From Gammaproteobacteria bacterium (GTDB lineage: Bacteria; Pseudomonadota; Gammaproteobacteria; Pseudomonadales; Pseudohongiellaceae), in the NCBI GenBank assembly GCA_003451715.1, contig DMJN01000063.1, positions 1 through 11,999 of the forward strand: a DNA stretch of 11,999 nt, given 5' to 3'. The position numbers were made by a program, and so were the translations under genes. This document shows, one piece after another, positions 1 to 6,102 of the stretch. The notes under the pieces were generated by a model, which worked only from the letters and a program-made list of their open reading frames with translations, ran no database searches and had not been told where the DNA came from. The first letter of the stretch is position 1; every line of letters begins with the position of its first letter.

Positions 1-93
1 CAGAACTTCACCGGATTTTGGGCCCTGAAGGTCGACTTTAACAATTTCCAGGGGTTTGCCGGCAGCGAAGGCGACGGCGGCACGTGATTTCAT
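1..93 (-). CDS. adhC: S-(hydroxymethyl)glutathione dehydrogenase / class III alcohol dehydrogenase, N-terminal fragment
   Basis: Only the first 31 codons lie in the window; the rest runs off the left edge. The visible N-terminus ([20 protein letters not shown], followed by [11 protein letters not shown]) matches the very conserved start of class III zinc alcohol dehydrogenases (AdhC/FrmA). In that family the enzyme oxidises S-hydroxymethylglutathione, the spontaneous adduct of formaldehyde and glutathione, to S-formylglutathione in the cytoplasm using NAD+. The catalytic zinc ligands would lie outside the window. An AAGGA ribosome binding site sits 7 bases before the ATG. The gene is divergent from the TauE-like permease. 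An S-formylglutathione hydrolase gene is often next to it, but that would be off the edge. The family call is secure; the symbol (adhC, frmA or flhA) is a matter of convention. Confidence 0.85.
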   Translation of the reverse strand, partial: MKSRAAVAFAAGKPLEIVKVDLQGPKSGEVL

Positions 94-142
94 GGACTGA
101 TCCTTTTTATAGTGTTCAGAAGATTCCTAGCTTGAATTTGCT

Positions 143-172
143 ATTCTAAAAGACCCTCGGTCAAGGCGGCAA
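143..172 (-). promoter_or_regulatory. Candidate sigma70 promoter of adhC
   Basis: On the minus strand, TTGCCG (172-167) is followed after 18 bases by TAGAAT (148-143), giving 4/6 and 5/6 matches to the sigma70 hexamers. It lies about 50 bases before the adhC start. The spacer contains a small dyad, GACC-GAG-GGTC (162-152), almost centred between the hexamers. The rest of the 266-base divergent region (94-359) shows no feature I can defend and no clear promoter for the rightward gene. Confidence 0.33.
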
Positions 173-359
173 CTAAACAGTAGCCGAAGCTAAGCTGTTC
201 AAAGCCACGCTGGAGCTTAATCGCACAAGCGAGTATTATGCCGCGCTGATTCGGTGCTAGTGAAGCCTTGCATGATTGGGCTTTCTCCACCGGAAGCGTT
301 CATTCTAAAAGCGAGCCTGTCACAGTACAGGGGAGGTTTCGCGTAACAATCCAGAGCTT

Positions 360-1067
360 ATGGAAATTGTAATTGCCGTGTTGGTGATTTTTATCGGATC
401 CTACGTGCAGAGCTCGATAGGATTCGGTTTAGCGATTATCGCTGCGCCGGTGCTATTCTTCATAGATCCGCTGTTCGTGCCGGCGCCCATAACACTGTGT
501 GCGCTGACACTGTCACTGGCCAATGCAGTTAAGCACTGGCACTCCATTTCCTTCGAGGGCCTGAAATTCGCAATACTGGGTCGTATTCCCGGCACCGTTG
601 CAGGCGGATTGTTATTGTTCTGGATCGATCAGCAACAACTGGCGCTGTGGCTGGGTATCTCGGTAATTTCCGCCGTGCTGCTTTCCCTGGCCAACGTGGT
701 ATTGAAGCCGACTCCGGGCGCCTTACTCTCGGCCGGGTTTCTGTCCGGATTCATGGGCACCAGTTCCTCAATTGGCGGGCCGCCCATGGCGCTGGTGCTA
801 CAACATCAGGAAAATGACTTTATCCGAGCGAATCTGGCGGCATTCTTCGTCGTCAGCTGCCTGATGTCGCTGATGATGTTAAGCACGATTGACCGTTTCG
901 GTGTGGAGGAAGTCCTTCTCGCGCTACCACTACTGCCCGCCACGCTGGTTGGTTACTGGGCGGCGATGCGGACTCTGCATCTGATCTCCCACCAGAATCT
1001 TCGTCGGGGCTCGCTGTTTCTCTGTGCACTGGCGGGTGCGGCCGCCATAGTTTCCTATTGGGTATAG
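360..1067 (+). CDS. TauE/SafE family permease (putative anion/sulfite-type exporter)
   Basis: This is a 235-residue, strongly hydrophobic protein with about 7-8 predicted membrane segments. It carries the two signature glycine-rich blocks of the TauE/SafE family: SSIGFGLAIIAAPVL near residues 18-32 and SGFMGTSSSIGGPPMAL near 129-145. The blocks occupy the same place in each half, reflecting the duplicated fold. Members move small anions such as sulfite, sulfoacetate or other organosulfur compounds across the inner membrane; the substrate here cannot be read from the sequence. Length is normal to slightly short for the family. The ATG at 360 is preceded only by a weak AGAG. A good GGGAGG lies 23 bases upstream, too far to serve, and no in-frame start fits it. 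The gene stands alone and is divergent from adhC. Confidence 0.9.
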   Translation: MEIVIAVLVIFIGSYVQSSIGFGLAIIAAPVLFFIDPLFVPAPITLCALTLSLANAVKHWHSISFEGLKFAILGRIPGTVAGGLLLFWIDQQQLALWLGISVISAVLLSLANVVLKPTPGALLSAGFLSGFMGTSSSIGGPPMALVLQHQENDFIRANLAAFFVVSCLMSLMMLSTIDRFGVEEVLLALPLLPATLVGYWAAMRTLHLISHQNLRRGSLFLCALAGAAAIVSYWV

Positions 1068-1170
1068 CATCTTTTCGACGCAAGGAAGCGCCTCATGTTG
1101 CTATTTTCAGGGATTTTCCTGAGTTACACTGACTCGGTTAGAGACGACAGAGTCTCTGCAGGAGAAGATT

Positions 1171-1551
1171 ATGAAAATGAGCCCTGTAAGAAGGACAGTG
1201 GCGATAGTTCTGATTGCTGTGTTTTCTCAGATGTCGCTGGCTGACAATGCCTCTGCTACAAAAATCATCGCTGGCGTGCTGGTGAATCTGAATCATTTTC
1301 CATCCGATGACGAAAAAGTTGCGCTGCAGGCTGTTAGCAGTGATGAGACCGCTGGTAGAGGCTTTCAATTGATCGCCACTGCGGTTGCGAATATTCAACA
1401 TACGGCCACTACCGCAGACAAAGATATCATGACCCGCATCATTGCCAGCGATCGAGCCACTGCCCGGGCCAGGGAACTGGCTGAGATCGTACTCGGTCTA
1501 AGTCATGCCCCAAGCGACGAAGCAAAAGCGGCGCTGCAAGCCATGCTCTAA
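1171..1551 (+). CDS. Small secreted protein of three 35-residue repeats, function unknown
   Basis: I do not recognise this 126-residue protein. It starts with a typical Sec signal peptide: MKMSPVRR, a hydrophobic core AIVLIAVFSQM, and a likely cleavage after SLA at residue 24. The start is supported by GGAGAAG a few bases before the ATG. The mature part, about 100 residues, is three tandem copies of a 35-residue unit. Histidines at 42, 77 and 112 and lysines at 49, 84 and 119 are exactly 35 apart, with the pattern A..V..L.H.(P/A)(S/T)...K..LQ. The first and third copies are most alike (NHFPSDDEKVALQA versus SHAPSDEAKAALQA); the third stops after its K..LQ part. Each unit looks like a pair of amphipathic helices, so a small helical-repeat periplasmic protein is likely. 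There is no cysteine and no lipobox. No partner gene is evident. Confidence 0.75.
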   Translation: MKMSPVRRTVAIVLIAVFSQMSLADNASATKIIAGVLVNLNHFPSDDEKVALQAVSSDETAGRGFQLIATAVANIQHTATTADKDIMTRIIASDRATARARELAEIVLGLSHAPSDEAKAALQAML

Positions 1552-1649
1552 ATCAGAGGGTTCTTAGAGGTTCCCACAATCAGTACGAAAAACTCCGCGT
1601 CTGAAGAGCCAGAGCAGGGTAGTGCTGCGCAATCGTGACCGATGAATGG

Positions 1650-1678
1650 TTGACACTCTGCTTAACAGCCATAGCAAT
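1650..1678 (+). promoter_or_regulatory. Candidate promoter of the TetR gene
   Basis: A perfect TTGACA -35 lies at 1650-1655. The -10 is poor: AGCAAT at 1673-1678 with a 17-base spacer, or TAGCAA with 16. Transcription would start near 1685, about 64 bases before the GTG. A weak -10 with a strong -35 is common at regulated promoters, but the call rests mostly on the -35. Confidence 0.3.
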
Positions 1679-1705
1679 ACGTAATACACTAAGTTTCAGG
1701 CTTGA

Positions 1706-1719
1706 GATTCAGTCGAATC
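1706..1719. promoter_or_regulatory. Small inverted repeat, possible TetR-family operator
   Basis: GATTC-AGTC-GAATC is a perfect 5-bp inverted repeat. It lies between the candidate promoter and the start of the TetR-type gene, where an autoregulatory operator would be expected. The arms are short and a match by chance is quite possible. Confidence 0.2.
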
Positions 1720-1748
1720 CACCGGATTAGCTTTACATAAGGATAGCA

Positions 1749-2498
1749 GTGGCACAATGGCCCTTTGATACCAGTCTAGACGTATTTCGCAGCAAATGGG
1801 TGCTCGAAGGCGAGCCCCTGTGGAGGAGCGTATTTGAAATGCATCAGCACAAGATGCAGATCAAGAATCCGAAAGTTGCGATTCCCAACCTGGAAAAAAT
1901 CTTCACTGCAACGTTTCGTCTCGCCAACTCCCGGGGCTTTCAATCGATGAGCCTGAGAGATCTAAGCAAGGAAACCGGCATCAGCATGGGCGGTCTATAC
2001 GCCTATATCGGTAGCAAGAATAATCTCGCGTCGGTAATCGAGGGAGTACAACGCCAGTACATAGACCAGGTGATTGGCGGGCTGCTTGAAGAGAATCTGG
2101 AGCCCATCAGTTGTCTTCGAGCCATCATATTCGGTGAAATCTATATGATGGAAATCATGAATCCCTGGTACTACTTCTGCTTTATGGAACTGAAGGGTTT
2201 GCCCAGGGAACAGCAACAGTATGCTCTGGATGCCGAGCTTCGCTTTGAGAGCATCGTTATCGATACGATAAACTCTGGAATAGCAGCGGGTCAGTTCAAG
2301 TGTGCAAAGCCAGAGATGTTAGCATCCCAGCTTGTTGCGCAGTTGCAGCAGTGGCATCTCAAGCATTGGAAATTCAAATTACGCGAAGTCTCTACAGAGG
2401 AATATGCGCAATTTGTATTGGACAGCTTGCTTACTTGTCTCGAAGCGGAGCAATCAGACGGGCAAAGTTCAGCTCCTGAATTGCGCCAGTTCGGCTGA
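1749..2498 (+). CDS. TetR/AcrR family transcriptional regulator with N-terminal extension
   Basis: This is a 249-residue DNA-binding regulator. The TetR helix-turn-helix covers residues 48-93: NLEKIFTATFRLANSRGF, then SMSLRDLSKETG and the recognition segment ISMGGLYAYIGSKNNL. The remainder is an all-helical ligand-binding domain rich in aromatic residues (NPWYYFCFMELKG, QQWHLKHWKF), which suggests a hydrophobic or flat effector. About 45 residues precede the TetR domain, more than usual. I keep the GTG at 1749 because AAGGA lies 5 bases before it and the extension (WPFD, KWVLEGEPLW) has protein-like composition. An ATG at 1839 with GGAGGAG 10 bases upstream is a credible shorter start. The gene converges with the acyltransferase, leaving a 5-base gap. 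Its targets are unknown; the nearby acyltransferase and MATE exporter are candidates by position only. Confidence 0.92.
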   Translation: MAQWPFDTSLDVFRSKWVLEGEPLWRSVFEMHQHKMQIKNPKVAIPNLEKIFTATFRLANSRGFQSMSLRDLSKETGISMGGLYAYIGSKNNLASVIEGVQRQYIDQVIGGLLEENLEPISCLRAIIFGEIYMMEIMNPWYYFCFMELKGLPREQQQYALDAELRFESIVIDTINSGIAAGQFKCAKPEMLASQLVAQLQQWHLKHWKFKLREVSTEEYAQFVLDSLLTCLEAEQSDGQSSAPELRQFG

Positions 2499-2503
2499 TG
2501 GAT

Positions 2504-3079
2504 TCAGGAATTTTCTACATTTAATCCTTTCTTGTCGGCGTAGAATCCACGGATCTGCTGCATGTCTTCCTGCAGATTGCCCGTGGGTGAAAAAAAATCG
2601 GCAATTCCTGCTTCTTTGTTGGCGGCATCAATATAGCCTAGCAAGATAGGTACCTCAGCCATATGAGCAATGTGATAAAAGCCGGTTTTCCAATGCACCA
2701 CTTTGCTGCGAGTACCCTCGGGAGGGATAAGCACTATCAGCTCTTCATTATCACGGCACTGCCGTACTATTTCATTCACGACGTTATGCGGGGAGTTGCG
2801 ATCGATGGGTATTCCACCCAACCATTTCATTAGCCACCCCACTGGAAACGGAAACAAGGTGTGTTTGCCCATCCAGAACACCTCTAGTCTAAGTTTCAGT
2901 ACGCCTAGTATCATAATCGGAAAATCCCAATTGCTGGTGTGTGGTGCCCCAATTAATACACACCGCTGTATCTCCAGTTCCTTACCGCGTACTTTCCATC
3001 CTATAAGCTTGAGAAGCACGATGGAAATCAACCGCAGCAGGGGAGTGAGAATTGGAGTTGAGAATACCGTCATGCGCAT
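2504..3079 (-). CDS. PlsC-like lysophospholipid/glycerol acyltransferase family protein
   Basis: This is a membrane-associated acyltransferase of the PlsC (LPLAT) superfamily, which transfers an acyl chain to a lysolipid or related acceptor. All motif blocks are visible. They are the catalytic H-x4-D (HTSNWD, preceded by IGAP), the acceptor-binding GGIPIDR, PEGTR, and VPILLGYID. A hydrophobic stretch near the N-terminus (LLRLISIVLLKLIGW) would anchor it to the inner membrane. The short form (about 190 residues) resembles the uncharacterised glycerol-acyltransferase group rather than full-length PlsC, so the substrate is uncertain. The frame is open back to an ATG at 3172, which adds a very charged 31-residue leader. 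I prefer 3079 (or 3073) because the added part is unlike the family and a strong extended -10 lies inside it at 3098-3090. No start has a good ribosome binding site. It follows the zinc-ribbon-like gene in the same direction. Confidence 0.88.
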   Translation of the reverse strand: MRMTVFSTPILTPLLRLISIVLLKLIGWKVRGKELEIQRCVLIGAPHTSNWDFPIMILGVLKLRLEVFWMGKHTLFPFPVGWLMKWLGGIPIDRNSPHNVVNEIVRQCRDNEELIVLIPPEGTRSKVVHWKTGFYHIAHMAEVPILLGYIDAANKEAGIADFFSPTGNLQEDMQQIRGFYADKKGLNVENS

Positions 3080-3089
3080 ATGCGCAGCG

Positions 3090-3098
3090 ATTATAGCA
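3090..3098 (-). promoter_or_regulatory. Extended -10 promoter motif directly before the acyltransferase start
   Basis: The minus strand reads TGCTATAAT (3098-3090), a perfect extended -10, without a recognisable -35. Transcription would start near 3083, only about 4 bases before the ATG at 3079 or 10 before the ATG at 3073, giving an almost leaderless mRNA. The 12-mer ACTGCTATAATC here also occurs at the trmJ promoter (6055-6066). Confidence 0.4.
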
Positions 3099-3205
3099 GT
3101 GTTGCGCCTGCGATCCTGCCTGCGCGGTTGATGATCGACAGGAACATAGCGCTCCTGGTGATCATTAATCATGTATTGGGCAGTGAGGTCCAGCAGCAGT
3201 TCTAC

Positions 3206-3613
3206 TTAGTCATCGTCGCCGAATAAACGCTTCAGCTCTGTCAGCGCCTTATCGGCTTCGGCTTGTGGAGTGCTGGGTTCTGATTGCGTTCCATCATCGA
3301 TAGTCTGCTCCCCGAACAATTCAGCCAGCTTGGCCTTGGCCTGGCGGGCATCGCTATCGTCCTGTTTCTGGTAAGGACGTGGATTGGCACGAAAGTAGTC
3401 ACAGAAATTTGCCTTATCCTTATCCAGGACGAAATCGGCTCGATCTTCCTTGCAGGCGTCTGATACTGTCGGATCGTGGCTCTTGCAGGCGATACAGACA
3501 TGCAGATCGACCTTGCAGGAACTGCATTCTTCGTAGCGAGAAAAAGGCAGCAGTAAATTCTTCAATTCAGTGCCACATTTCCAGCATTGCATGTCGATGC
3601 TGCGGCTAGCCAT
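3206..3613 (-). CDS. Cysteine-rich zinc-ribbon-like conserved hypothetical protein
   Basis: This 135-residue soluble protein has no firm function. Eight cysteines occupy the first 71 residues: C10-x2-C13, C30-x2-C33, C40-x2-C43, then C54 and C71 in ACKEDRADFV and KANFCDYF. Three CxxC knuckles plus two single cysteines would bind two zinc ions. The pattern and the ANFCDYF block are, from memory, typical of a conserved gammaproteobacterial hypothetical family. The C-terminal half is acidic and holds two similar short helices, AKAKLAELFGE and ALTELKRLFGD, joined by a Ser/Pro/Gln-rich linker. The ATG at 3613 shares its A with the TGA stop of the MATE gene (TGATG), so translation is probably coupled; no Shine-Dalgarno is needed or seen. 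M8 (MQCWKCG) is an alternative start. The coupling points to co-expression with the exporter, not to a shared biochemical role. Confidence 0.82.
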   Translation of the reverse strand: MASRSIDMQCWKCGTELKNLLLPFSRYEECSSCKVDLHVCIACKSHDPTVSDACKEDRADFVLDKDKANFCDYFRANPRPYQKQDDSDARQAKAKLAELFGEQTIDDGTQSEPSTPQAEADKALTELKRLFGDDD

Positions 3614-4986
3614 CAGGCAGTTGTCTCTACAAGTTGTTGCTCACCGGACAAAGCATGCCTGAAGGTACGCCAGGAAATCACCGCCATCAGAAAATTACCG
3701 CACACGGCCCCTGCGAAAAAGCCGAACAAACCGAAGTACAGACTCCCCAGGTAGGCCAACGGCACATAAAACACGAAGAATCGGGCAATGCTCAAATACA
3801 AGGCATTGAGCGGGCGATGTAGCGCATTGAGTGAGGAATTAGTCAGGACAATAATGCCTTGCAGTCCGTAGCCGAGAGGCATTATCCACAGGAATAGTTT
3901 AATGGCGGCTACCACTTCCGGGTCGTCTGAGAAGATTGTCGCGATAATTCCCGCCCCCAGTGCCAACGCCAGGTAGACGATGAGTTGCCATGCCAGGATA
4001 AAGCGGGTGGCGATTCGGTAGGCTTCCTCGATGCGGTCGAATCGACCCGCTCCGTAGTTTTGACTGATCAGTGGCGGCAGGGAAGAAGACATGGCCAACA
4101 CGATCAGTATAGCGATGGATTCGAGCCGCGCTCCTACACCGAATGCAGCCACTGTGGTATCACCGAAGCCGGCAGCGATGGCGGTCATGATACCGGCTGC
4201 CAGCGGTGTCATCATATTCGCCCCGGCCGCTGGAATACCGATACGTAACATATCGAGCCCCGAACTGTTAAAAGTCGCCCGGCTTGGCAGGGAGCGGCTG
4301 ACCAACTCCAACTTGAAAACCAACAGGTAGAACAGGTATACGAATCCTGCCATCCAGGCACAGACTGTCGCCCAGGCTGCCCCCTGAATGCCTAACTCGG
4401 GAAACGGTCCGAGCCCGAAGATGAGAATCGGGTCCATTATGGCATTGACCAAGCCGGCGGCAGCCATCAGGATGCTCGGCGTCTTGGTATCCCCATAGCC
4501 CCTGAGAATGCTGTTGCTGGACATGATGCACACCACCAGAACACTGCCGGGGAACCACACGATCATGTATTTTCGAATCGGTACCAGCAGCTGTTCGCTG
4601 GCTCCCATCAGCATGAAGATATCTTCCATGAAGAACCAGCAAACCATCACAACCAGACAGGCCAGAGTAAAGGAGATGTAATTGATGACCGTCGCCGCCT
4701 GCTTGGCCTTGTCGAACTGGGAACTACCCAGTGCCTTGGCGACTACTGCGCTGGCTCCGATACCCATGCCAATCGCCAGACTCATGATGGTAAACGTAAC
4801 GGGAAAGGTAAAACTGATGGCGGTAAGGGATTTGGTACCTAGAAAACTGATAAACCAGGTATCCACCAGTTGAAAGGTGAATAGCATAAACATGCCGATA
4901 ATCATCGGCGCCGTCATGCGAATTAGGGATTGTTGTATCGATCCATCGACCAGATTGTTGGCGCTATTGTGCTGTTTCAGTGACAT
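3613..4986 (-). CDS. MATE family efflux transporter
   Basis: This is a 457-residue inner-membrane antiporter of the multidrug and toxin extrusion family, which expels organic cations or metabolites in exchange for Na+ or H+. The 12-helix pattern is clear. The first half holds the conserved QLVDTWFISFLGTKSLTAIS segment and RGYGDTKTP in the loop between helices 4 and 5. The second half begins at LRIGIPAAGANMMTPLAAG, and NYGAGRFDRIEEAYR is the counterpart of the N-half ALGSSQFDKAKQA. Length is normal. I start at ATG 4986 (MSLKQHNSANNL); a further 14 codons up to a TTG at 5028 are open, but they overlap a palindromic operator-like site and lack family similarity. Its stop overlaps the start of the zinc-ribbon-like gene. 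The substrate cannot be predicted. Confidence 0.94.
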   Translation of the reverse strand: MSLKQHNSANNLVDGSIQQSLIRMTAPMIIGMFMLFTFQLVDTWFISFLGTKSLTAISFTFPVTFTIMSLAIGMGIGASAVVAKALGSSQFDKAKQAATVINYISFTLACLVVMVCWFFMEDIFMLMGASEQLLVPIRKYMIVWFPGSVLVVCIMSSNSILRGYGDTKTPSILMAAAGLVNAIMDPILIFGLGPFPELGIQGAAWATVCAWMAGFVYLFYLLVFKLELVSRSLPSRATFNSSGLDMLRIGIPAAGANMMTPLAAGIMTAIAAGFGDTTVAAFGVGARLESIAILIVLAMSSSLPPLISQNYGAGRFDRIEEAYRIATRFILAWQLIVYLALALGAGIIATIFSDDPEVVAAIKLFLWIMPLGYGLQGIIVLTNSSLNALHRPLNALYLSIARFFVFYVPLAYLGSLYFGLFGFFAGAVCGNFLMAVISWRTFRHALSGEQQLVETTA

Positions 4987-5026
4987 GAAGGGTGAACTAC
5001 CTGCAGGGGAAAGCCTTCGATATTTC

Positions 5027-5041
5027 AATATACCGTATATT
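5027..5041. promoter_or_regulatory. Perfect 15-bp palindrome upstream of the MATE gene (candidate operator)
   Basis: AATATAC-C-GTATATT is a perfect 7+1+7 inverted repeat, 40 bases before the MATE start and in the 122-base gap after suhB. On the minus strand it overlaps a possible weak promoter (GTGACG, then TATACG). A binding site for a dimeric repressor, as is common for efflux genes, is the simplest reading; an AT-rich palindrome could also arise by chance. Confidence 0.35.
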
Positions 5042-5108
5042 CACAAACAAATTTCACCCGTCACACTAAATTGCATATACCTGATGGAAGCAAGCCATGT
5101 TGCCAGGC

Positions 5109-5888
5109 TTAGCGGGTCACCGCCTGTCGCAATTTCAGCAGCTGCTTGAAGATCCTGGGATTGCCGAAAATTAGCTCACTACCCTTGCCAAGGTCCGGAT
5201 TTCCCGTTTCGGTTCCCAGCAGGCCACCTGCTTCCACCAGCAACAATCTGGCTGCCGCCATGCTGAGAGAGTCTGGCATGGCGCACCAGCCACCCTGCAG
5301 CCGACCCGCTGCGACCCCGATTATATCCAGAGAACTACAGCCGGATAGTCGCATTTCGGCGCCGGCCTCGATCAGAGTCCGCTGCATCTTGCAGAAGTCA
5401 TCCAGGTTCACTCCAGCATTGTTTAAACCGAACATGGATTGCCAGAACTCTTCGATATCACTGACGCGGATGCGGCGCGCGTTGAGCTGTGCGCCGGTAC
5501 CGCGACTGGCGGTAAACTCTTCCCTGAGCAGTGGACACACCACGACGGCATGTTTGACGACACCCTCAAGTTGGCAGGCGACTGACACACCAAACTGAGT
5601 ATAGCCACTGGCGAAATTACGATTGCCGATGAGCGGATCCACCAGCCACTTCGGTTTTGAGTCATCGCCTTCTTTCAGGCCGGACACGCGAGAGTGAATA
5701 GTGGCAGTTGGGTAGGCTTTTTCCAGGTGATAGAGAATGGTCTTGTCGGCATCCTGATCCATGGATGTCAGAAAATGATCAGGACTGTCGTCGATGACTC
5801 TGACCCGGTCCAATCGGTCACTGGCGTGGGCAATGGCTTCTGCGGCATCACGGGCGGCCCGTAATGCGATGTTGACTAGGGCATGCAT
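5109..5888 (-). CDS. suhB: SuhB-like inositol monophosphatase family protein with degenerate active site
   Basis: This 259-residue protein aligns end to end with E. coli SuhB (267 aa): MHALVNIALRAARDAAEAIA, WLVDPLIGNRNF (81-92), VSVACQLEGVVKHAVVV, ASRGTGAQLN, SGCSSLDIIGVAAGRLQGGW (182-201) and LLLVEAGG. In family enzymes Mg2+ is held by E67, D84, D87 and D220. Here the EESG block is RVSG (R67, V68), DPLDGTTNF has become DPLIGNRNF (D84 kept, D87 to I87, TT to NR), and PWDxAAG has become SLSMAAA (Asp to S209). Phosphatase activity is therefore unlikely. E. coli SuhB also acts with NusA/B/E/G in rRNA antitermination and ribosome assembly, a role independent of catalysis. The locus, divergent from trmJ, is the canonical one for suhB. 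A boxA-like element lies in its leader. I infer retention as a Nus factor. Confidence 0.92.
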   Translation of the reverse strand: MHALVNIALRAARDAAEAIAHASDRLDRVRVIDDSPDHFLTSMDQDADKTILYHLEKAYPTATIHSRVSGLKEGDDSKPKWLVDPLIGNRNFASGYTQFGVSVACQLEGVVKHAVVVCPLLREEFTASRGTGAQLNARRIRVSDIEEFWQSMFGLNNAGVNLDDFCKMQRTLIEAGAEMRLSGCSSLDIIGVAAGRLQGGWCAMPDSLSMAAARLLLVEAGGLLGTETGNPDLGKGSELIFGNPRIFKQLLKLRQAVTR

Positions 5889-5908
5889 CGAGTTTTAATC
5901 CTGGCTGA

Positions 5909-5919
5909 GAAAAAGAGCG
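5909..5919 (-). promoter_or_regulatory. boxA-like element in the suhB leader
   Basis: The leader RNA reads CGCTCTTTTTC, containing GCTCTTT (5918-5912), the core of the bacterial boxA (consensus near YGCTCTTTAA) bound by NusB/NusE with SuhB. It ends about 20 bases before the ATG, just upstream of the likely ribosome binding site (CAGGA, 5903-5899). In Enterobacteria a boxA overlapping the suhB ribosome binding region mediates autoregulation by Nus factors; this placement fits that model. I did not find another GCTCTTT in the window. Confidence 0.5.
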
Positions 5920-5972
5920 TGGTCTGGCCCGGACCATTACTGTGGGTGTGGGCCATCCTCAAAAGTGGCGCA

Positions 5973-5981
5973 ATGATAGCA
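5973..5981 (-). promoter_or_regulatory. Extended -10 promoter of suhB
   Basis: The minus strand reads TGCTATCAT (5981-5973), an extended -10 with 5/6 match to TATAAT and no convincing -35. A start near 5966 gives a leader of about 78 bases that contains the boxA-like element. Confidence 0.45.
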
Positions 5982-6056
5982 AACAGGCGTAATACCGCGA
6001 AACCATCTATATACTGTCCCAAGACATAGCCAATCCACCCTGCCGGTGAGTGCTAC

Positions 6057-6065
6057 TGCTATAAT
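6057..6065 (+). promoter_or_regulatory. Extended -10 promoter of trmJ
   Basis: TGCTATAAT at 6057-6065 is a perfect extended -10; the -35 region is GC-rich and unrecognisable, as expected for this class. Transcription would start near 6072, giving a leader of about 31 bases with GGTGA (6092-6096) as the ribosome binding site of trmJ. Confidence 0.55.
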
Positions 6066-6102
6066 CCCCCGCAATTCGGAAGCTTCCGCCCGGTGATCCA
6101 GC

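Noticed and set aside
331..336. GGGAGG as the ribosome binding site of a longer TauE-like protein.
   Set aside because: No ATG, GTG or TTG in frame lies at a suitable distance; the membrane protein starts naturally at 360.
3091..3147. 18-codon ORF on the minus strand (MFLSIINRAGRIAGATLL) with AGGAG before its ATG, ending 12 bases before ATG 3079; possible leader peptide.
   Set aside because: It is very short, lies in a region that may be coding in another frame, and has no attenuator-like structure or run of one amino acid. An internal promoter explains the region better.
4987..5028. TTG at 5028 as start of the MATE protein.
   Set aside because: The added 14 residues have no family similarity and overlap the palindrome; ATG 4986 gives a normal N-terminus.
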